Shown here: one piece after another, positions 44,870-54,441 of the stretch
Layout: every line of letters begins with the position of its first letter
Numbering within the stretch: position 1 is the stretch's first letter
Assembly: GCA_946480815.1 (NCBI GenBank)
Contig: CAMLLB010000001.1
Span: 102,638-166,637, forward strand
Source: an uncultured Flavobacteriales bacterium
GTDB lineage: Bacteria > Bacteroidota > Bacteroidia > Flavobacteriales > Crocinitomicaceae
Direction of reading: 5' to 3'
DNA length: 64,000 nt
Translations under genes and position numbers: made by a program
Notes under the pieces: model-generated
Told to the model about the DNA's origin: nothing
Databases searched by the model: none
What the model saw: only the letters and a program-made list of their open reading frames with translations

Positions 44870-47800
44870 ATGACATTAACGGAACTATCCATTAAGAGAC
44901 CGTCCTTCATTATTGTAATCTTTACAATTCTGATTGGTGGAGGTCTGATAAGTTATAATCAATTAAGTTACGAGTTATTGCCGGATTTCTCTCCGCCAAT
45001 TCTTACGGTAACGACACTGTATCCGGGTGCTTCTCCTGCAACAGTTGAAACACAAGTTGCGAAACCATTGGAGGATGCTTTGAGTGGTTTGGAGAATATT
45101 TCTGAGGTAACCACTTTTTCCATGGACAATGCTTCTATTGTGATGCTTGAATTCAAGGCTTCCGCAGATATAGATGTTGCCCTCGAAGATGCTCAGCGAA
45201 AGGTTAATAATATTCTGAACGAGTTACCGGAAGGAACGAAAGCTCCGACAATTGCCAAAATTGAACCGAATGCATCCCCGGTGCTCCAGGTTAGTGCGAT
45301 TGCGAAGAACATGGATGATCGCGAGTTCATGGAGTTGATGGATAAACAACTTCTTCCGCAGATCAAACAAACCAAAGGTGTTGCGGAAGTGCAGGTGATT
45401 GGTGGTGAAAAAAGAGCATTTCGTGTAGACGTAGACAAAGACCGACTGAAAATGTACGGCTTGTCTCTGGCACAGGTAAACCAGATTGTTGCCGCTGCGA
45501 ACGTGGAGTTTCCAACGGGTAAGCTGAAAAACGAAACAGAACAAATGACCGTGCGTTTGGCGGGAAAATTCCAAACGGTAGATGATCTGAAAAACCTGAT
45601 TGTTTATACGGACGGAACTTCTTCTGTTCGCCTGGGAGATGTGGCAGATGTAACTGACGGATCGGAAGATGTGGTTACTGTAAGCCGCTTCAATGGGTTG
45701 AATGGTATTGGTCTTCGAATCAAAAAACAAAGTGATGCGAATGCCGTGGATATGGCTAACCTGACGAAGCAAAAATTCAAGGAAATTGAAGAAAAGTACC
45801 AAAAGGAAGGAGTCAAATTTACAGTTGCTACAGATACTTCAATTCCAACGATTGAATCCGTAGACGCAGTATTGCATGATTTGGAATTGGCGGTTTTATT
45901 GGTGGCAGCGGTAATGATGCTGTTCCTGCACAGTTTCAGAAACGCCCTGATCGTATTGATTGCCATTCCGGCATCCCTGATCTCGACATTTATTGCGATG
46001 TACATGCTGGGTTACACTCTGAACCTGATGACCTTGCTTGCAATGTCTTTGGTAATCGGTATTCTTGTGGATGACTCCATTGTGGTACTGGAAAACATTT
46101 ACCGCCACTTGCAAATGGGGAAAGGGCGCAGAAAAGCGGCATTGGACGGACGAAATGAAATCGGATTTACCGCATTGGCAATTACCTTGGTGGATGTCGT
46201 GGTGTTCTCACCGGTTGTGTTCATTGAAGGAACTATTTCCGATATCCTCCGTCAGTTCTCCGTAGTAGTTGTAGTATCTACATTGATGTCCTTATTGGTG
46301 TGTTTTACCCTGACTCCATGGTTGGCTTCCCGTTTGGCAAAAGAAGTGAAACTGAATCCGAAGAATCCGTTCCAGCTTTTCCTGATCTGGTTTGAAAATA
46401 TGATCAAATCCTTTACGGAAGGATATGTGAAACTGGTTGCCTGGTCTTTGAGACACAAGATTATCATGGGACTTGGTGTATTGGTGATCTTCTTTGCAAG
46501 TATGGCATCCATGGGACTCGGAATCGTAGGGCAGGAGTTTGTTGCCCAGGGTGATCAGGGGAAATTCATGATCAAATTGAAGTACGACAAGAGTACAACC
46601 TTTGAGGAGAACAATACAACAACACTGGAAATTGAACAAATGATCCTCGCTCAGAAAGAGGTGATCGACATTGTTTTTGCCAATGTGGGCGGACCTTCTT
46701 CGGGAATGGGAGCAGCATCTTTCGGACAAGAGAACAGATCGGAAATTACCGTGAAAATGAAGAAGGATATGCAGAAAAAATATCCGACTATCAATTACAT
46801 GAACGAGATCCGTAAGAAAATCCAGGACAAATATCCGGGTGTTGAAGTAAAAGCATTGAACATGGGAATGGTTGATTCGGAGGAAGCGCCGATTGAAATT
46901 TTCCTTTCTTCGGATGATCCCAATTTGTTGATGTCGGAAGCGAGAAGATTGAAAAACAAAATCCTGACGATTCCCGGAGCGAAAGATCCGAGTATCTCTA
47001 CAGATGAATTCTCTCCGGAAGTTCGCATCGAGTTGAACCGCGAGAAAATGGGACAATTGGGCTTGCCGATCGCAAGTGTGGGAATGCAGTTGCAAAACGG
47101 TTTGACCGGAAACGATGACGCCCGTTTTGATATCAAAGGAGAAGAATACGACATCCGGATCATGTTGGATAAATATGACAGAAGCAACGTAGACAATATC
47201 AATGAAATGGCTTTTGTTACCAATGATGGAAAACAGGTGCGGTTGAGCGAATTTGCGGAAGTTTCCATTGAAAACGGTTATGGTCAGCTGGAACGAAAGA
47301 ACCGTATTTCGAATACCACTTTGAGATCTTATGTTCTTGGAACGGCAGCCGGTACGGTTGCGGATTCGATTACAGCTTATTTGAAAAAAGCACCGCTGGA
47401 TAAAAATGTACGTTTCCTTTGGGGTGGTGAAGTGAAACGCCAGAAAGAATCCATGGGAGCATTGGGTATGGCAATGGGAATCGGTTTGATCCTGGTTTAC
47501 CTGATCATGGTTGCCTTGTATGACAACTTTGTTTATCCGTTCGTAGTATTGTTCTCAATCCTGGTTTCACTGATCGGTGCGATATTGGCACTGAACCTGA
47601 CTTCATCCAACATGGGAATCTTTACCATGCTCGGTATGTTGATGCTCTTAGGACTCGTGGCCAAGAATGCCATTCTGATAGTGGATTTTACCAATCACTT
47701 GAAATCAGAAGGCCGTTCCACATATAGCGCGCTTCTGGAAGCAGTTCGTGAACGTATGAGACCAATTTTGATGACCACGATTGCGATGGTAATCGGTATG

Positions 47801-48010
47801 ATTCCAATTGCAACTGCCACTGGTTCAGGAGCGGAGTGGAAAAACGGATTAGCATGGATTTTGATCGGTGGGTTGACAAGTTCGATGTTCTTGACTATTA
47901 TTGTAGTACCAATGATGTACTACGTAGTAGACAGGTTACAAGTGAAATTGACAAGAAAGAAAATAAACCTCGAAGGTGAAGACGAAGCTACCGTTCACGG
48001 AGTGATCTAA
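44870..48010 (+). CDS. Efflux RND transporter permease
   Basis: A 1046-aa inner-membrane pump. The start (MTLTELSIKRPSFIIVIFTI) and TM4 acidic pair (GILVDDSIVVLENIYRHLQ) are canonical, with two porter halves and a second TM set from GLGVLVIFF. Both this pump and the one at 27439 carry the DD pair; they are distant paralogues, with a different gene order and adaptor type. The small charged C-terminus follows TRKKINLEG. A terminator at 48030 ends the operon. Confidence 0.94.
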   Translation: MTLTELSIKRPSFIIVIFTILIGGGLISYNQLSYELLPDFSPPILTVTTLYPGASPATVETQVAKPLEDALSGLENISEVTTFSMDNASIVMLEFKASADIDVALEDAQRKVNNILNELPEGTKAPTIAKIEPNASPVLQVSAIAKNMDDREFMELMDKQLLPQIKQTKGVAEVQVIGGEKRAFRVDVDKDRLKMYGLSLAQVNQIVAAANVEFPTGKLKNETEQMTVRLAGKFQTVDDLKNLIVYTDGTSSVRLGDVADVTDGSEDVVTVSRFNGLNGIGLRIKKQSDANAVDMANLTKQKFKEIEEKYQKEGVKFTVATDTSIPTIESVDAVLHDLELAVLLVAAVMMLFLHSFRNALIVLIAIPASLISTFIAMYMLGYTLNLMTLLAMSLVIGILVDDSIVVLENIYRHLQMGKGRRKAALDGRNEIGFTALAITLVDVVVFSPVVFIEGTISDILRQFSVVVVVSTLMSLLVCFTLTPWLASRLAKEVKLNPKNPFQLFLIWFENMIKSFTEGYVKLVAWSLRHKIIMGLGVLVIFFASMASMGLGIVGQEFVAQGDQGKFMIKLKYDKSTTFEENNTTTLEIEQMILAQKEVIDIVFANVGGPSSGMGAASFGQENRSEITVKMKKDMQKKYPTINYMNEIRKKIQDKYPGVEVKALNMGMVDSEEAPIEIFLSSDDPNLLMSEARRLKNKILTIPGAKDPSISTDEFSPEVRIELNREKMGQLGLPIASVGMQLQNGLTGNDDARFDIKGEEYDIRIMLDKYDRSNVDNINEMAFVTNDGKQVRLSEFAEVSIENGYGQLERKNRISNTTLRSYVLGTAAGTVADSITAYLKKAPLDKNVRFLWGGEVKRQKESMGALGMAMGIGLILVYLIMVALYDNFVYPFVVLFSILVSLIGAILALNLTSSNMGIFTMLGMLMLLGLVAKNAILIVDFTNHLKSEGRSTYSALLEAVRERMRPILMTTIAMVIGMIPIATATGSGAEWKNGLAWILIGGLTSSMFLTIIVVPMMYYVVDRLQVKLTRKKINLEGEDEATVHGVI

Positions 48011-48029
48011 TAACTAGCACAAAGAATGG

Positions 48030-48062
48030 AAATCCGGCATACTATCAATGCCGGATTTTTTT
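48030..48062 (+). terminator. Rho-independent terminator of the TetR/RND operon
   Basis: AAATCCGGCAT and ATGCCGGATTT form a perfect 11-bp stem followed by T-run. Confidence 0.88.
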
Positions 48063-48124
48063 TGCTTTGAATTTCTGTTTCAGATCCCGGATTTATATTA
48101 ATTTCGACTTGAAGTCTCGTTTTA

Positions 48125-49159
48125 ATGAATCAATTACCTGCTTTTCTCTGTCTTTTATTCCTTTCTGGAACGTTTGCCTGTTTTTCCCAGGAGGATGTCC
48201 CTATTATTCGTCCTGTCGATATTTCATTTGATGGGGATAAGTTGAAACAATTGGATTTTGGAACGGATTCTCTGAATGGAGACCGGCTTCTTTTCCAGTT
48301 TTTCCCGGCACCCATGAGTGAGGAAGACCCGGAATTGTCCGATTGGAAAACAGCTGCTTTTTGGAGTTGTTCTTCCTGCTTGAGAAGAGAAATGGTGGTT
48401 TTTGAAAATGTAGAAGAATCTGAGAGGGAGACTTTACCGTTTGATGCTAATTATACTTCATGTACCAATATCCTGTACTACCAGTCTGAAAAAGGAAGTT
48501 TACGTGCAATAGTGAGTTTTTCGACCTCTCAAATGAATGACGGGACCGGCCGGTTTACCCGGGGTTTATTGAGCTTAGCAAATTTTGAGAAACAAAACGG
48601 AATATGGAAATTACTGAACTTTGAACCTTTTGTCAACTTCCAGGGATCATTTACACTTGCTTCCCCGGTTGATGAGGTAATGATCAGTAAAACCGGTAAA
48701 ACGTATTTTTTGATCCATGGCGGAGAAGCAAACGGTGTATCCCCTGAAGATTATTGGCCGCTTTACCAGGGATTGTATGTGATTAACGGAGAATCTTTAA
48801 CTGAAATTCTTCATCTCCAGGCAGCGAGTTGTGAAGAAAATACGGATCCTATCGGAACTGTATGGGATACAGAGATTGCGGATATATGGGAAAGTCCTTC
48901 GGGAATTAATATAAACACAAAAACAAGCGGACTTTTCGTGAAAGAGTATGCCTGGGGGCTGCCGGAAGCCTTTCAGTATATTTCGGAACTTGATTTTGAA
49001 TCACTTCCAAACCGGTTCAATTTTACGATCACACAAAATTTCACACAAAATGTCTCCGGAATGAAGATCGAAAAACCGGCGATTACGATTCAATATACCG
49101 ATTCAAAAGGAATTTCAAAGAACCGGGTTGTGACAACCCAAAATACACGTATCAAATGA
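48125..49159 (+). CDS. Secreted protein, unknown (first of three co-oriented genes)
   Basis: A 344-aa protein with a signal peptide cut near CFSQ. The mature part shows no known family: WKTAAFWSCSSCLRREMV carries a CSSC pair around residue 80 and other Cys at about 105 and 240, so disulfides are likely. A strand-rich beta region and an N-rich end follow. It overlaps the next gene by four bases (ATGA), so the two are coupled and likely share a task. Confidence 0.65.
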   Translation: MNQLPAFLCLLFLSGTFACFSQEDVPIIRPVDISFDGDKLKQLDFGTDSLNGDRLLFQFFPAPMSEEDPELSDWKTAAFWSCSSCLRREMVVFENVEESERETLPFDANYTSCTNILYYQSEKGSLRAIVSFSTSQMNDGTGRFTRGLLSLANFEKQNGIWKLLNFEPFVNFQGSFTLASPVDEVMISKTGKTYFLIHGGEANGVSPEDYWPLYQGLYVINGESLTEILHLQAASCEENTDPIGTVWDTEIADIWESPSGININTKTSGLFVKEYAWGLPEAFQYISELDFESLPNRFNFTITQNFTQNVSGMKIEKPAITIQYTDSKGISKNRVVTTQNTRIK

Positions 49160-50049
49160 AAGAACTACTCACGGGTTTATTCCTGATCTGTGGACTTTCT
49201 TCACTGAAAGCTCAACAAAACGGAATTTATATCGAAGAATTTACAATTTCAGACCAGGTAGTAAATGGCTTGATCGATGACAAATATGCGATTACTGCTT
49301 ATTTGAAATTCGAAGAATATTCTCCTGAAAACTGGCTGAGTTTTTCGGTTTCGGGTTGGTACTACTACGACAACGTTAAAAAGAAAATTCCTTTGGTCGG
49401 CATCTGCTATGGCGGAGGAATTACCTTGTATTCGTTTGCAGATCCGGTGCGTGCCGATAGTATCAGGCAAATGACTTCAACGGCTTCCAATCCGTGGGAA
49501 ACTACAGATGAATTGATTAGTCGTTCCGGGTATTCGGAGAAGTTTGAATTGAATTATTCCGAATACAGTTACAGTGGAGTGTGGAAAAATGATAAGAAGG
49601 AACTGAAAGCCAGTTTCAATACAAGCAGCATCGACCTGGATAAGCGTCACGAATTTTTAGTCCTTCCGCTTGCAAAAAATGAGAAGAAACACATTGCTTT
49701 AAGTCAGTTCGGGCCTTTTTCATATGGCTATTCCGTTTTTGCATCAAAGATGGATGCTACGGGTTCTAAGGTGTTGCTGAAGTATGAAATGAATTCAACG
49801 GCTAATCCCAACGGAATGTGCGGTGCCGGAATGGAAATAGGTTTTATGCTGGCTACTTTCGATTCAAAAGGGAATTTACTGGAATACCGAACAGAAGATG
49901 TGGAAAGCTGCCTGGGAAATACCTGGTCTGAAATGAAGGAAGTTCCCAATACCGGGGGCAAAAAAGTAGTTTATACCGTTACAGATTCAGAAGAAAAAAT
50001 ACGGACTGTTACGATCGACGGTGTGAACTTTACACTTGTTTCAAAATAG
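49156..50049 (+). CDS. Secreted protein, unknown (second of three co-oriented genes)
   Basis: A 297-aa protein with a signal peptide (FLICGLSSLKAQ). The mature region is rich in aromatic residues and strands (WLSFSVSGWYYYDNV, GYSEKFELNYSEYSYSGVWKND, FGPFSYGYSVFASK) with a CGAGMEIGF stretch near 220. No family recognised. Coupled to the gene upstream by ATGA; the hydrolase gene starts four bases after its stop. Confidence 0.65.
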   Translation: MKELLTGLFLICGLSSLKAQQNGIYIEEFTISDQVVNGLIDDKYAITAYLKFEEYSPENWLSFSVSGWYYYDNVKKKIPLVGICYGGGITLYSFADPVRADSIRQMTSTASNPWETTDELISRSGYSEKFELNYSEYSYSGVWKNDKKELKASFNTSSIDLDKRHEFLVLPLAKNEKKHIALSQFGPFSYGYSVFASKMDATGSKVLLKYEMNSTANPNGMCGAGMEIGFMLATFDSKGNLLEYRTEDVESCLGNTWSEMKEVPNTGGKKVVYTVTDSEEKIRTVTIDGVNFTLVSK

Positions 50050-50053
50050 GATT

Positions 50054-50848
50054 ATGAAACAAAAAAGGAATCGCTTTTATGTTGCTTTGGCGGGAATTTT
50101 GGTGCTGACTATTATAGCATTTGCTTCGATGTCTTCGGATTATGAAAGCGTTTCTACCAAGATTCAGATAGAAAAGTATGAGGTGTTTGACAGTGTTCGA
50201 AACCGCTTGATCCCCTATGCTTTATACTCGCCAAAATTCAAAGAAAACAAGAGAGATTCCATTCACCTGGTGATTTTTAGTCACGGTTACGGCTCGAATT
50301 ACTCCAGGAATTACCTGAATTATTCCTACCTGACGAAACGACTTGCACGGGCCGGTTTCTGGACTGTGAGCATTCAGCATGAATTGCTGGGAGATCCGTT
50401 GATTCCGAAACAGGGTATCGCACAGATTGTGCGGATGCCATTTTGGATCAGGGGAGAAGAGAATATTTTATTCGTATTGAATGATTTCAGGAAGAAGCAC
50501 CCAAATCTTAAAATTAGTTCAGTTGACCTGGTTGGTCATTCCAATGGGGGAGATATGAGTGTTTTAACGGCGAAAGATTATCCGGGATTAATCCGGAAAG
50601 TCATTACACTGGACCATTTGAGGATGCCTATTCCTACGGGTTCAAAAACGCAATTTTCCAGTTTGAGATCAACAGATAAAGTGGCCGATTCACTTGTCAT
50701 TCCATCTAAAGAGATTTGTCTTCATTGTGGGATACGTATTATTCAATTGAAGAAAATTACACATAATGAAATGAATGACGAGGGATCAAGGAAACAAAAG
50801 AAGCAGATCAATCAATACGTTCAGAAAATCCTGGAAAACCGCCTTTAA
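50054..50848 (+). CDS. Alpha/beta hydrolase
   Basis: A 264-aa serine hydrolase with an N-terminal membrane anchor or signal segment (FYVALAGILVLTIIAFAS), then the oxyanion HG motif in VIFSHGYGSNYSRN and nucleophile elbow GHSNGG. The catalytic His could lie in ITHNEMND near residue 240. The ATG at 50054 is chosen because an earlier TTG frame start at 50036 overlaps the previous gene. It probably hydrolyses an ester or peptide outside the membrane; the substrate is unknown. Confidence 0.75.
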   Translation: MKQKRNRFYVALAGILVLTIIAFASMSSDYESVSTKIQIEKYEVFDSVRNRLIPYALYSPKFKENKRDSIHLVIFSHGYGSNYSRNYLNYSYLTKRLARAGFWTVSIQHELLGDPLIPKQGIAQIVRMPFWIRGEENILFVLNDFRKKHPNLKISSVDLVGHSNGGDMSVLTAKDYPGLIRKVITLDHLRMPIPTGSKTQFSSLRSTDKVADSLVIPSKEICLHCGIRIIQLKKITHNEMNDEGSRKQKKQINQYVQKILENRL

Positions 50849-50860
50849 TCATCAAGGTTA

Positions 50861-51147
50861 ACCACAAAGCACACGAAGAACACAAAGTCTTTCTTCATTG
50901 TAAGAGACTTCGCAAGCTCAGTCACAAAAATTAACCAAATAGATGTATACATAGTTTTTACGCTTATAAACATGTTACTTCAAAAGCATAGAAGGCGTTA
51001 CATTTCTTGTAATGCTAAATATACTCTTCGTGTTCTTCAAATACTTTGTGGAAAATGAGCAGCAAAGTTGTCACTTTTTAATTCAATACGATTAATGACC
51101 ACACTGCAAATCAAACAAACTTTTGTGTGCTTGGTGTTCTTTGTGGT
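50861..51147. repeat. ~290-bp intergenic element with ACCACAAAG inverted ends
   Basis: Left end ACCACAAAGCACACGAAGAA (50861 onward) and right end, read in reverse complement, ACCACAAAGAACACCAAGCA (from 51147) form inverted terminal repeats of about 27 bp with a few mismatches. A third inverted copy lies internally (51026-51051). The interior has no coding potential. This fills most of the 327-base gap between the hydrolase and pdxJ genes. Looks like a MITE-type or REP-type element; no transposase nearby. Confidence 0.65.
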
Positions 51148-51175
51148 AAAATAAGGTACTGCTATGCGTTTTGAA

Positions 51176-51892
51176 TTAATCTCGCAGCAAATAATTATAC
51201 CGCTGAATCGTATTCTCTAATCCCAAATAAATCGAATCCGAGATCAGCGCGTGTCCGATAGATACTTCCGCCAATTGAGGAATGTTTTCCTTGAAAAACC
51301 GCAAATTATCCTGGTTCAGATCATGCCCTGCGTTCAATTCCAATCCCAGTTCCAATGCACGATTTGCTGCAATGATAAAAGGTTTAATTGCTTTCTCCCG
51401 GTTTTCGGCATACTGTTCTGCATAAGGACCGGTATATAGTTCAATTCTGTCAGCTCCTGTTTGAATTGCGTATTCAATATTCTGTAAATCCGTATCAACA
51501 AAAATAGAAGTGCGAACTCCCCAGGATTTAATACGCCGAATGATGTCCTGAAGTACTTCCAGGTGTTCTTTTGTATCCCAACCGGCATTACTCGTCAAAA
51601 CATGAGGCGGATCAGGGACTAAAGTGGCTTGCGCAGGGCGAATGGTTTTGATCATTTCCATGAAACGTTGGTCCGGGTATCCTTCAATATTGAACTCCGT
51701 AGTTACAACTTTCGATAAATCCACCACATCTTTTCCGGTAATATGTCTTTCGTCCGGTCTGGGATGAACTGTGATTCCTGCAGCACCAAAGCGCTCACAG
51801 TCAATAGCTACCTGTACTACGTTGGGTGTGTTTCCTCCACGGGCATTTCGAATGGTAGCAATTTTGTTGATGTTTACGCTCAGTTTTGTCAT
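51176..51892 (-). CDS. pdxJ: Pyridoxine 5'-phosphate synthase
   Basis: A 238-aa TIM-barrel enzyme that forms pyridoxine 5'-phosphate from 1-deoxyxylulose 5-phosphate and 3-hydroxy-1-aminoacetone phosphate. Recognised blocks are [20 protein letters not shown] at the start, [12 protein letters not shown] (His/Arg phosphate site), NIEGYP, VTLVPDPP and GHDLNQDN. The start is the ATG at 51890-51892; the frame runs on to 52003, but that extension has no homology. A hairpin-like CTTCACC/GGTGAAG pair lies in the leader. Gene identity is firm. Confidence 0.95.
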   Translation of the reverse strand: MTKLSVNINKIATIRNARGGNTPNVVQVAIDCERFGAAGITVHPRPDERHITGKDVVDLSKVVTTEFNIEGYPDQRFMEMIKTIRPAQATLVPDPPHVLTSNAGWDTKEHLEVLQDIIRRIKSWGVRTSIFVDTDLQNIEYAIQTGADRIELYTGPYAEQYAENREKAIKPFIIAANRALELGLELNAGHDLNQDNLRFFKENIPQLAEVSIGHALISDSIYLGLENTIQRYNYLLRD

Positions 51893-52091
51893 AACTTTTT
51901 CTTTCTTTGAATTACGATGCTTGGGCTTACCTTGCTTCACCGAAGTGGTTATGCAAAGGTGAAGAGCTTCAGCGGCGGACCAAAGATAGAGAGGATTTAA
52001 CACTTACGGATGTTAAAGTTATGGAAAGTTTCTTCCCTGATTTTAACGTTTTCTAGGAAAATACTTTCACTTAAAACCGTATCATTGACTT

Positions 52092-52790
52092 ATGAAAGCA
52101 GTTTCAGTAATCACTTATTTGTCGTTAACCATGCTTTTGAGCGGGTGTTTCCTCTTTTCTCCTTCAGCAGAGAAAACCAATCGAAAGTACTTGCCGAATG
52201 CACCCTATGATGTAATTATTGTTCCCGGAGTTCCTTATGACGGGAAACATTGGAGTGAAGCTATGCGTAACCGCGTACAATGGTCAAATTATCTCTATAA
52301 AAAAGGAATTGCAAAGAATGTGATCTATTCCGGTGCAGCAGTTTATACCGAATACGAAGAAGCGAAAATAATGGCACTTTACGGAGAAGCTTTGGGTATT
52401 CCGAAGGAACATATTTATTTGGACCCAAGATCCGAGCACAGTACTGAAAATGTATATTACTCCTATCGCCTGGCCAAGAAATGCGGATTTAAAAAAATTG
52501 CATTGGCAACGGATCCTTTTCAGTTAAACGGGATGCGTCAATTCATTAAAAAGTTCGAATTGCCGGTTGATCTTTTGCCGATTATTAAAGATACGCTTCT
52601 GAATCAGGACCTTACGGAGCCAACAATTGATCCTAGTTCTGCAAAACGGGCCAACTTTGTTTCAATAGTTGAAAGACAGTCTAAATGGCAACGTTTGCGG
52701 GGAACATTCGGTCAGTATATCTGCTGGAAAGAAGAAGATCTGAAAACCAAACATCTTCGCAAGAAGTACAATGATCGTATAGAACCGTAA
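52092..52790 (+). CDS. YdcF/SanA/ElyC family protein (DUF218), lipoprotein
   Basis: A 232-aa lipoprotein (lipobox LSGC, Cys19). DUF218 motifs are YDVIIVPGVPYDG, VIYSGAAVYTEYEEAKIM and EHSTENVYYSYRLAKKCGFKKIALAT, the last being the S/T-E-N core. Members act in envelope biogenesis in Gram-negatives (SanA, ElyC) but the reaction is unknown. Here it is a lipid-anchored form. It sits before the CBS-nadK operon but is separated by ~100 bases. Confidence 0.85.
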   Translation: MKAVSVITYLSLTMLLSGCFLFSPSAEKTNRKYLPNAPYDVIIVPGVPYDGKHWSEAMRNRVQWSNYLYKKGIAKNVIYSGAAVYTEYEEAKIMALYGEALGIPKEHIYLDPRSEHSTENVYYSYRLAKKCGFKKIALATDPFQLNGMRQFIKKFELPVDLLPIIKDTLLNQDLTEPTIDPSSAKRANFVSIVERQSKWQRLRGTFGQYICWKEEDLKTKHLRKKYNDRIEP

Positions 52791-52888
52791 AATCTCCATG
52801 AAGAAGGCTTGAAATTGGCAATTCAGGCAGATTAAATTTGTACAAAGGTTTCGCTCATAGCAACCTTTTTACTACTTTGGCACATAAC

Positions 52889-53551
52889 ATGACAGCAAAA
52901 GAAGTAATAACAGACGAGATTCCCCCATTAATTCATACAGATTCAGGGGAGAAGGCATTAATATGGATGGAAGAGTTCAAAGTTTCTCATCTTCCGGTAT
53001 TAAAAAACGGCAATTTTGTGGGCTTAATTTCCGAAAGTGATATTTTGGATAAAAAAGACCTGGAATTGTCTTTGGATGTGCTATTTGACCATCTTCCAAG
53101 ACCTTATGTTCTGGAAAATGCACACATCTATGAAGTGTTGGGTAAAATGGCGGAACACCGGATTTCCGTACTGCCTGTTTTAGACCTGAACGAGCAATAT
53201 TTGGGTTGTACAAGTGTTCATCAATTGATGACGCTGATCGCAAATACAGCAAGTATTAAGGAAGTCGGAGGAATAGTCGTCCTGGAAATGAATCGCGTGG
53301 ATTATTCCCTGGCACAGATTGCCCAGATCGTAGAGAGTGAAAATGCGAAGATCCTTTCTTCCTTTATCATGTCTTCCGGAGATACCACGAAAATAGAAGT
53401 TACACTTAAAATAGCTGAAGTGGATCTGTCACGGATCATTCGTTCTTTTGAGCGTCACGATATGCTGGTTAAGGCAAGTTTCCAGCGATCCACCGATCAG
53501 GATGATATGCAGTTCAGATACGATGCATTGATGAATTATTTAAATATTTAA
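52889..53551 (+). CDS. CBS-pair protein with ACT-like C-terminal domain (AcuB-like)
   Basis: A 220-aa cytoplasmic protein. Two CBS domains fill residues 1-135 (MTAKEVITDEIPPLIHT, then a repeat with LPVLDLNEQYLGCTSVH). An ACT-like domain follows (GGIVVLEMNRVDYSLAQIA, VESENAKILSSFIMSS). The same layout occurs in AcuB-type proteins. It probably binds adenine nucleotides. It is followed by NAD kinase after one base, and both lie in a coupled pair common in Flavobacteriales. The ATG at 52889 is used; a TTG-start frame from 52838 has no homology. Confidence 0.85.
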   Translation: MTAKEVITDEIPPLIHTDSGEKALIWMEEFKVSHLPVLKNGNFVGLISESDILDKKDLELSLDVLFDHLPRPYVLENAHIYEVLGKMAEHRISVLPVLDLNEQYLGCTSVHQLMTLIANTASIKEVGGIVVLEMNRVDYSLAQIAQIVESENAKILSSFIMSSGDTTKIEVTLKIAEVDLSRIIRSFERHDMLVKASFQRSTDQDDMQFRYDALMNYLNI

Positions 53552-53552
53552 A

Positions 53553-54431
53553 ATGCTGGTAGCTGTTTATAGTAAGAAGGTCCATAAAGCTACGATTCCG
53601 ATTTTTTTGCGTTTCGCAGCTGTTGCTGAGCGTTTCGGCTGGAAATTGATCCTTGAAAAAGAATTGAAGCATCAACTGGTTAAAAAGACCGGAATATTTA
53701 AAGAAGCGGATGTGTTTTCAAGCCACGAGGACTTTCACCAGGGAATAGATCTGGCATTCAGTATTGGTGGTGACGGGACTTTTTTGAGAACGGTGGCTTA
53801 TATCCGTGATTCAGGCGTTCCGATTCTTGGGATCAATACCGGAAGACTCGGATTTCTCGCAAATATCGGAGATGAGTTGTTTGAAGATGCTCTTGAACTG
53901 GTTCGCCAGAAAAGGTATGATTTCCAAAAGAGGTCCTTGCTTCGTGTAGACACGGAAAGAGGAATTTACGGTACCGATAATGTTGCCATGAATGAAGTAA
54001 CGCTTTTAAAGAAAGATACTTCATCCATGATCACGGTAGATACGTTTTTGGATGACAAGTACCTCAATTCATATTGGGCCGACGGTTTGATTGTAGCAAC
54101 TCCAACAGGTTCTACGGCTTATAATTTAAGTTGTGGTGGTCCCATTGTGACACCCGGTTGCCAGGTTCATATCATTACACCGATTGCGCCACACAATCTG
54201 AATGTTCGGCCGGTGGTTGTTCCGGATAACATGCCAATTAAATTGAGAATTGAGGGAAGAGAACGCAATTACTTGATTTCATTGGATGGAAACGCCAAAA
54301 GTATCAAACAGAATGAAGAAGTTTTGATCAGAAAGGCCGAATATATGATTAATGTAATTAAATTAGAGGACACTAATTTCTTGGATACGATTCGAAACAA
54401 AATGTCGTGGGGAAAAGACCAGAGAAACTAA
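53553..54431 (+). CDS. nadK: NAD kinase
   Basis: A 292-aa NAD kinase, which makes NADP. The GGDGT motif is at residues 72-76 (FSIGGDGTFLRT), followed by LGINTGRLGFLANI, NEVTLLKKD and the STAYNLSCGGP block that completes the site. Length is typical. It starts one base after the CBS gene stop, so the two are coupled; a nucleotide-sensing link between the CBS protein and NAD(P) supply is plausible but unproven. Confidence 0.94.
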   Translation: MLVAVYSKKVHKATIPIFLRFAAVAERFGWKLILEKELKHQLVKKTGIFKEADVFSSHEDFHQGIDLAFSIGGDGTFLRTVAYIRDSGVPILGINTGRLGFLANIGDELFEDALELVRQKRYDFQKRSLLRVDTERGIYGTDNVAMNEVTLLKKDTSSMITVDTFLDDKYLNSYWADGLIVATPTGSTAYNLSCGGPIVTPGCQVHIITPIAPHNLNVRPVVVPDNMPIKLRIEGRERNYLISLDGNAKSIKQNEEVLIRKAEYMINVIKLEDTNFLDTIRNKMSWGKDQRN

Positions 54432-54441
54432 CGTTTTAGGA

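Noticed and set aside
46292..47095. 267-aa frame antisense to the second RND pump
   Set aside because: Lies fully inside a firmly identified gene; His/Arg/Gln-rich composition is what antisense of hydrophobic code gives. The 192-aa frame at 45224-45802 and the 200-aa frame at 12112-12714 were dropped for the same reason.
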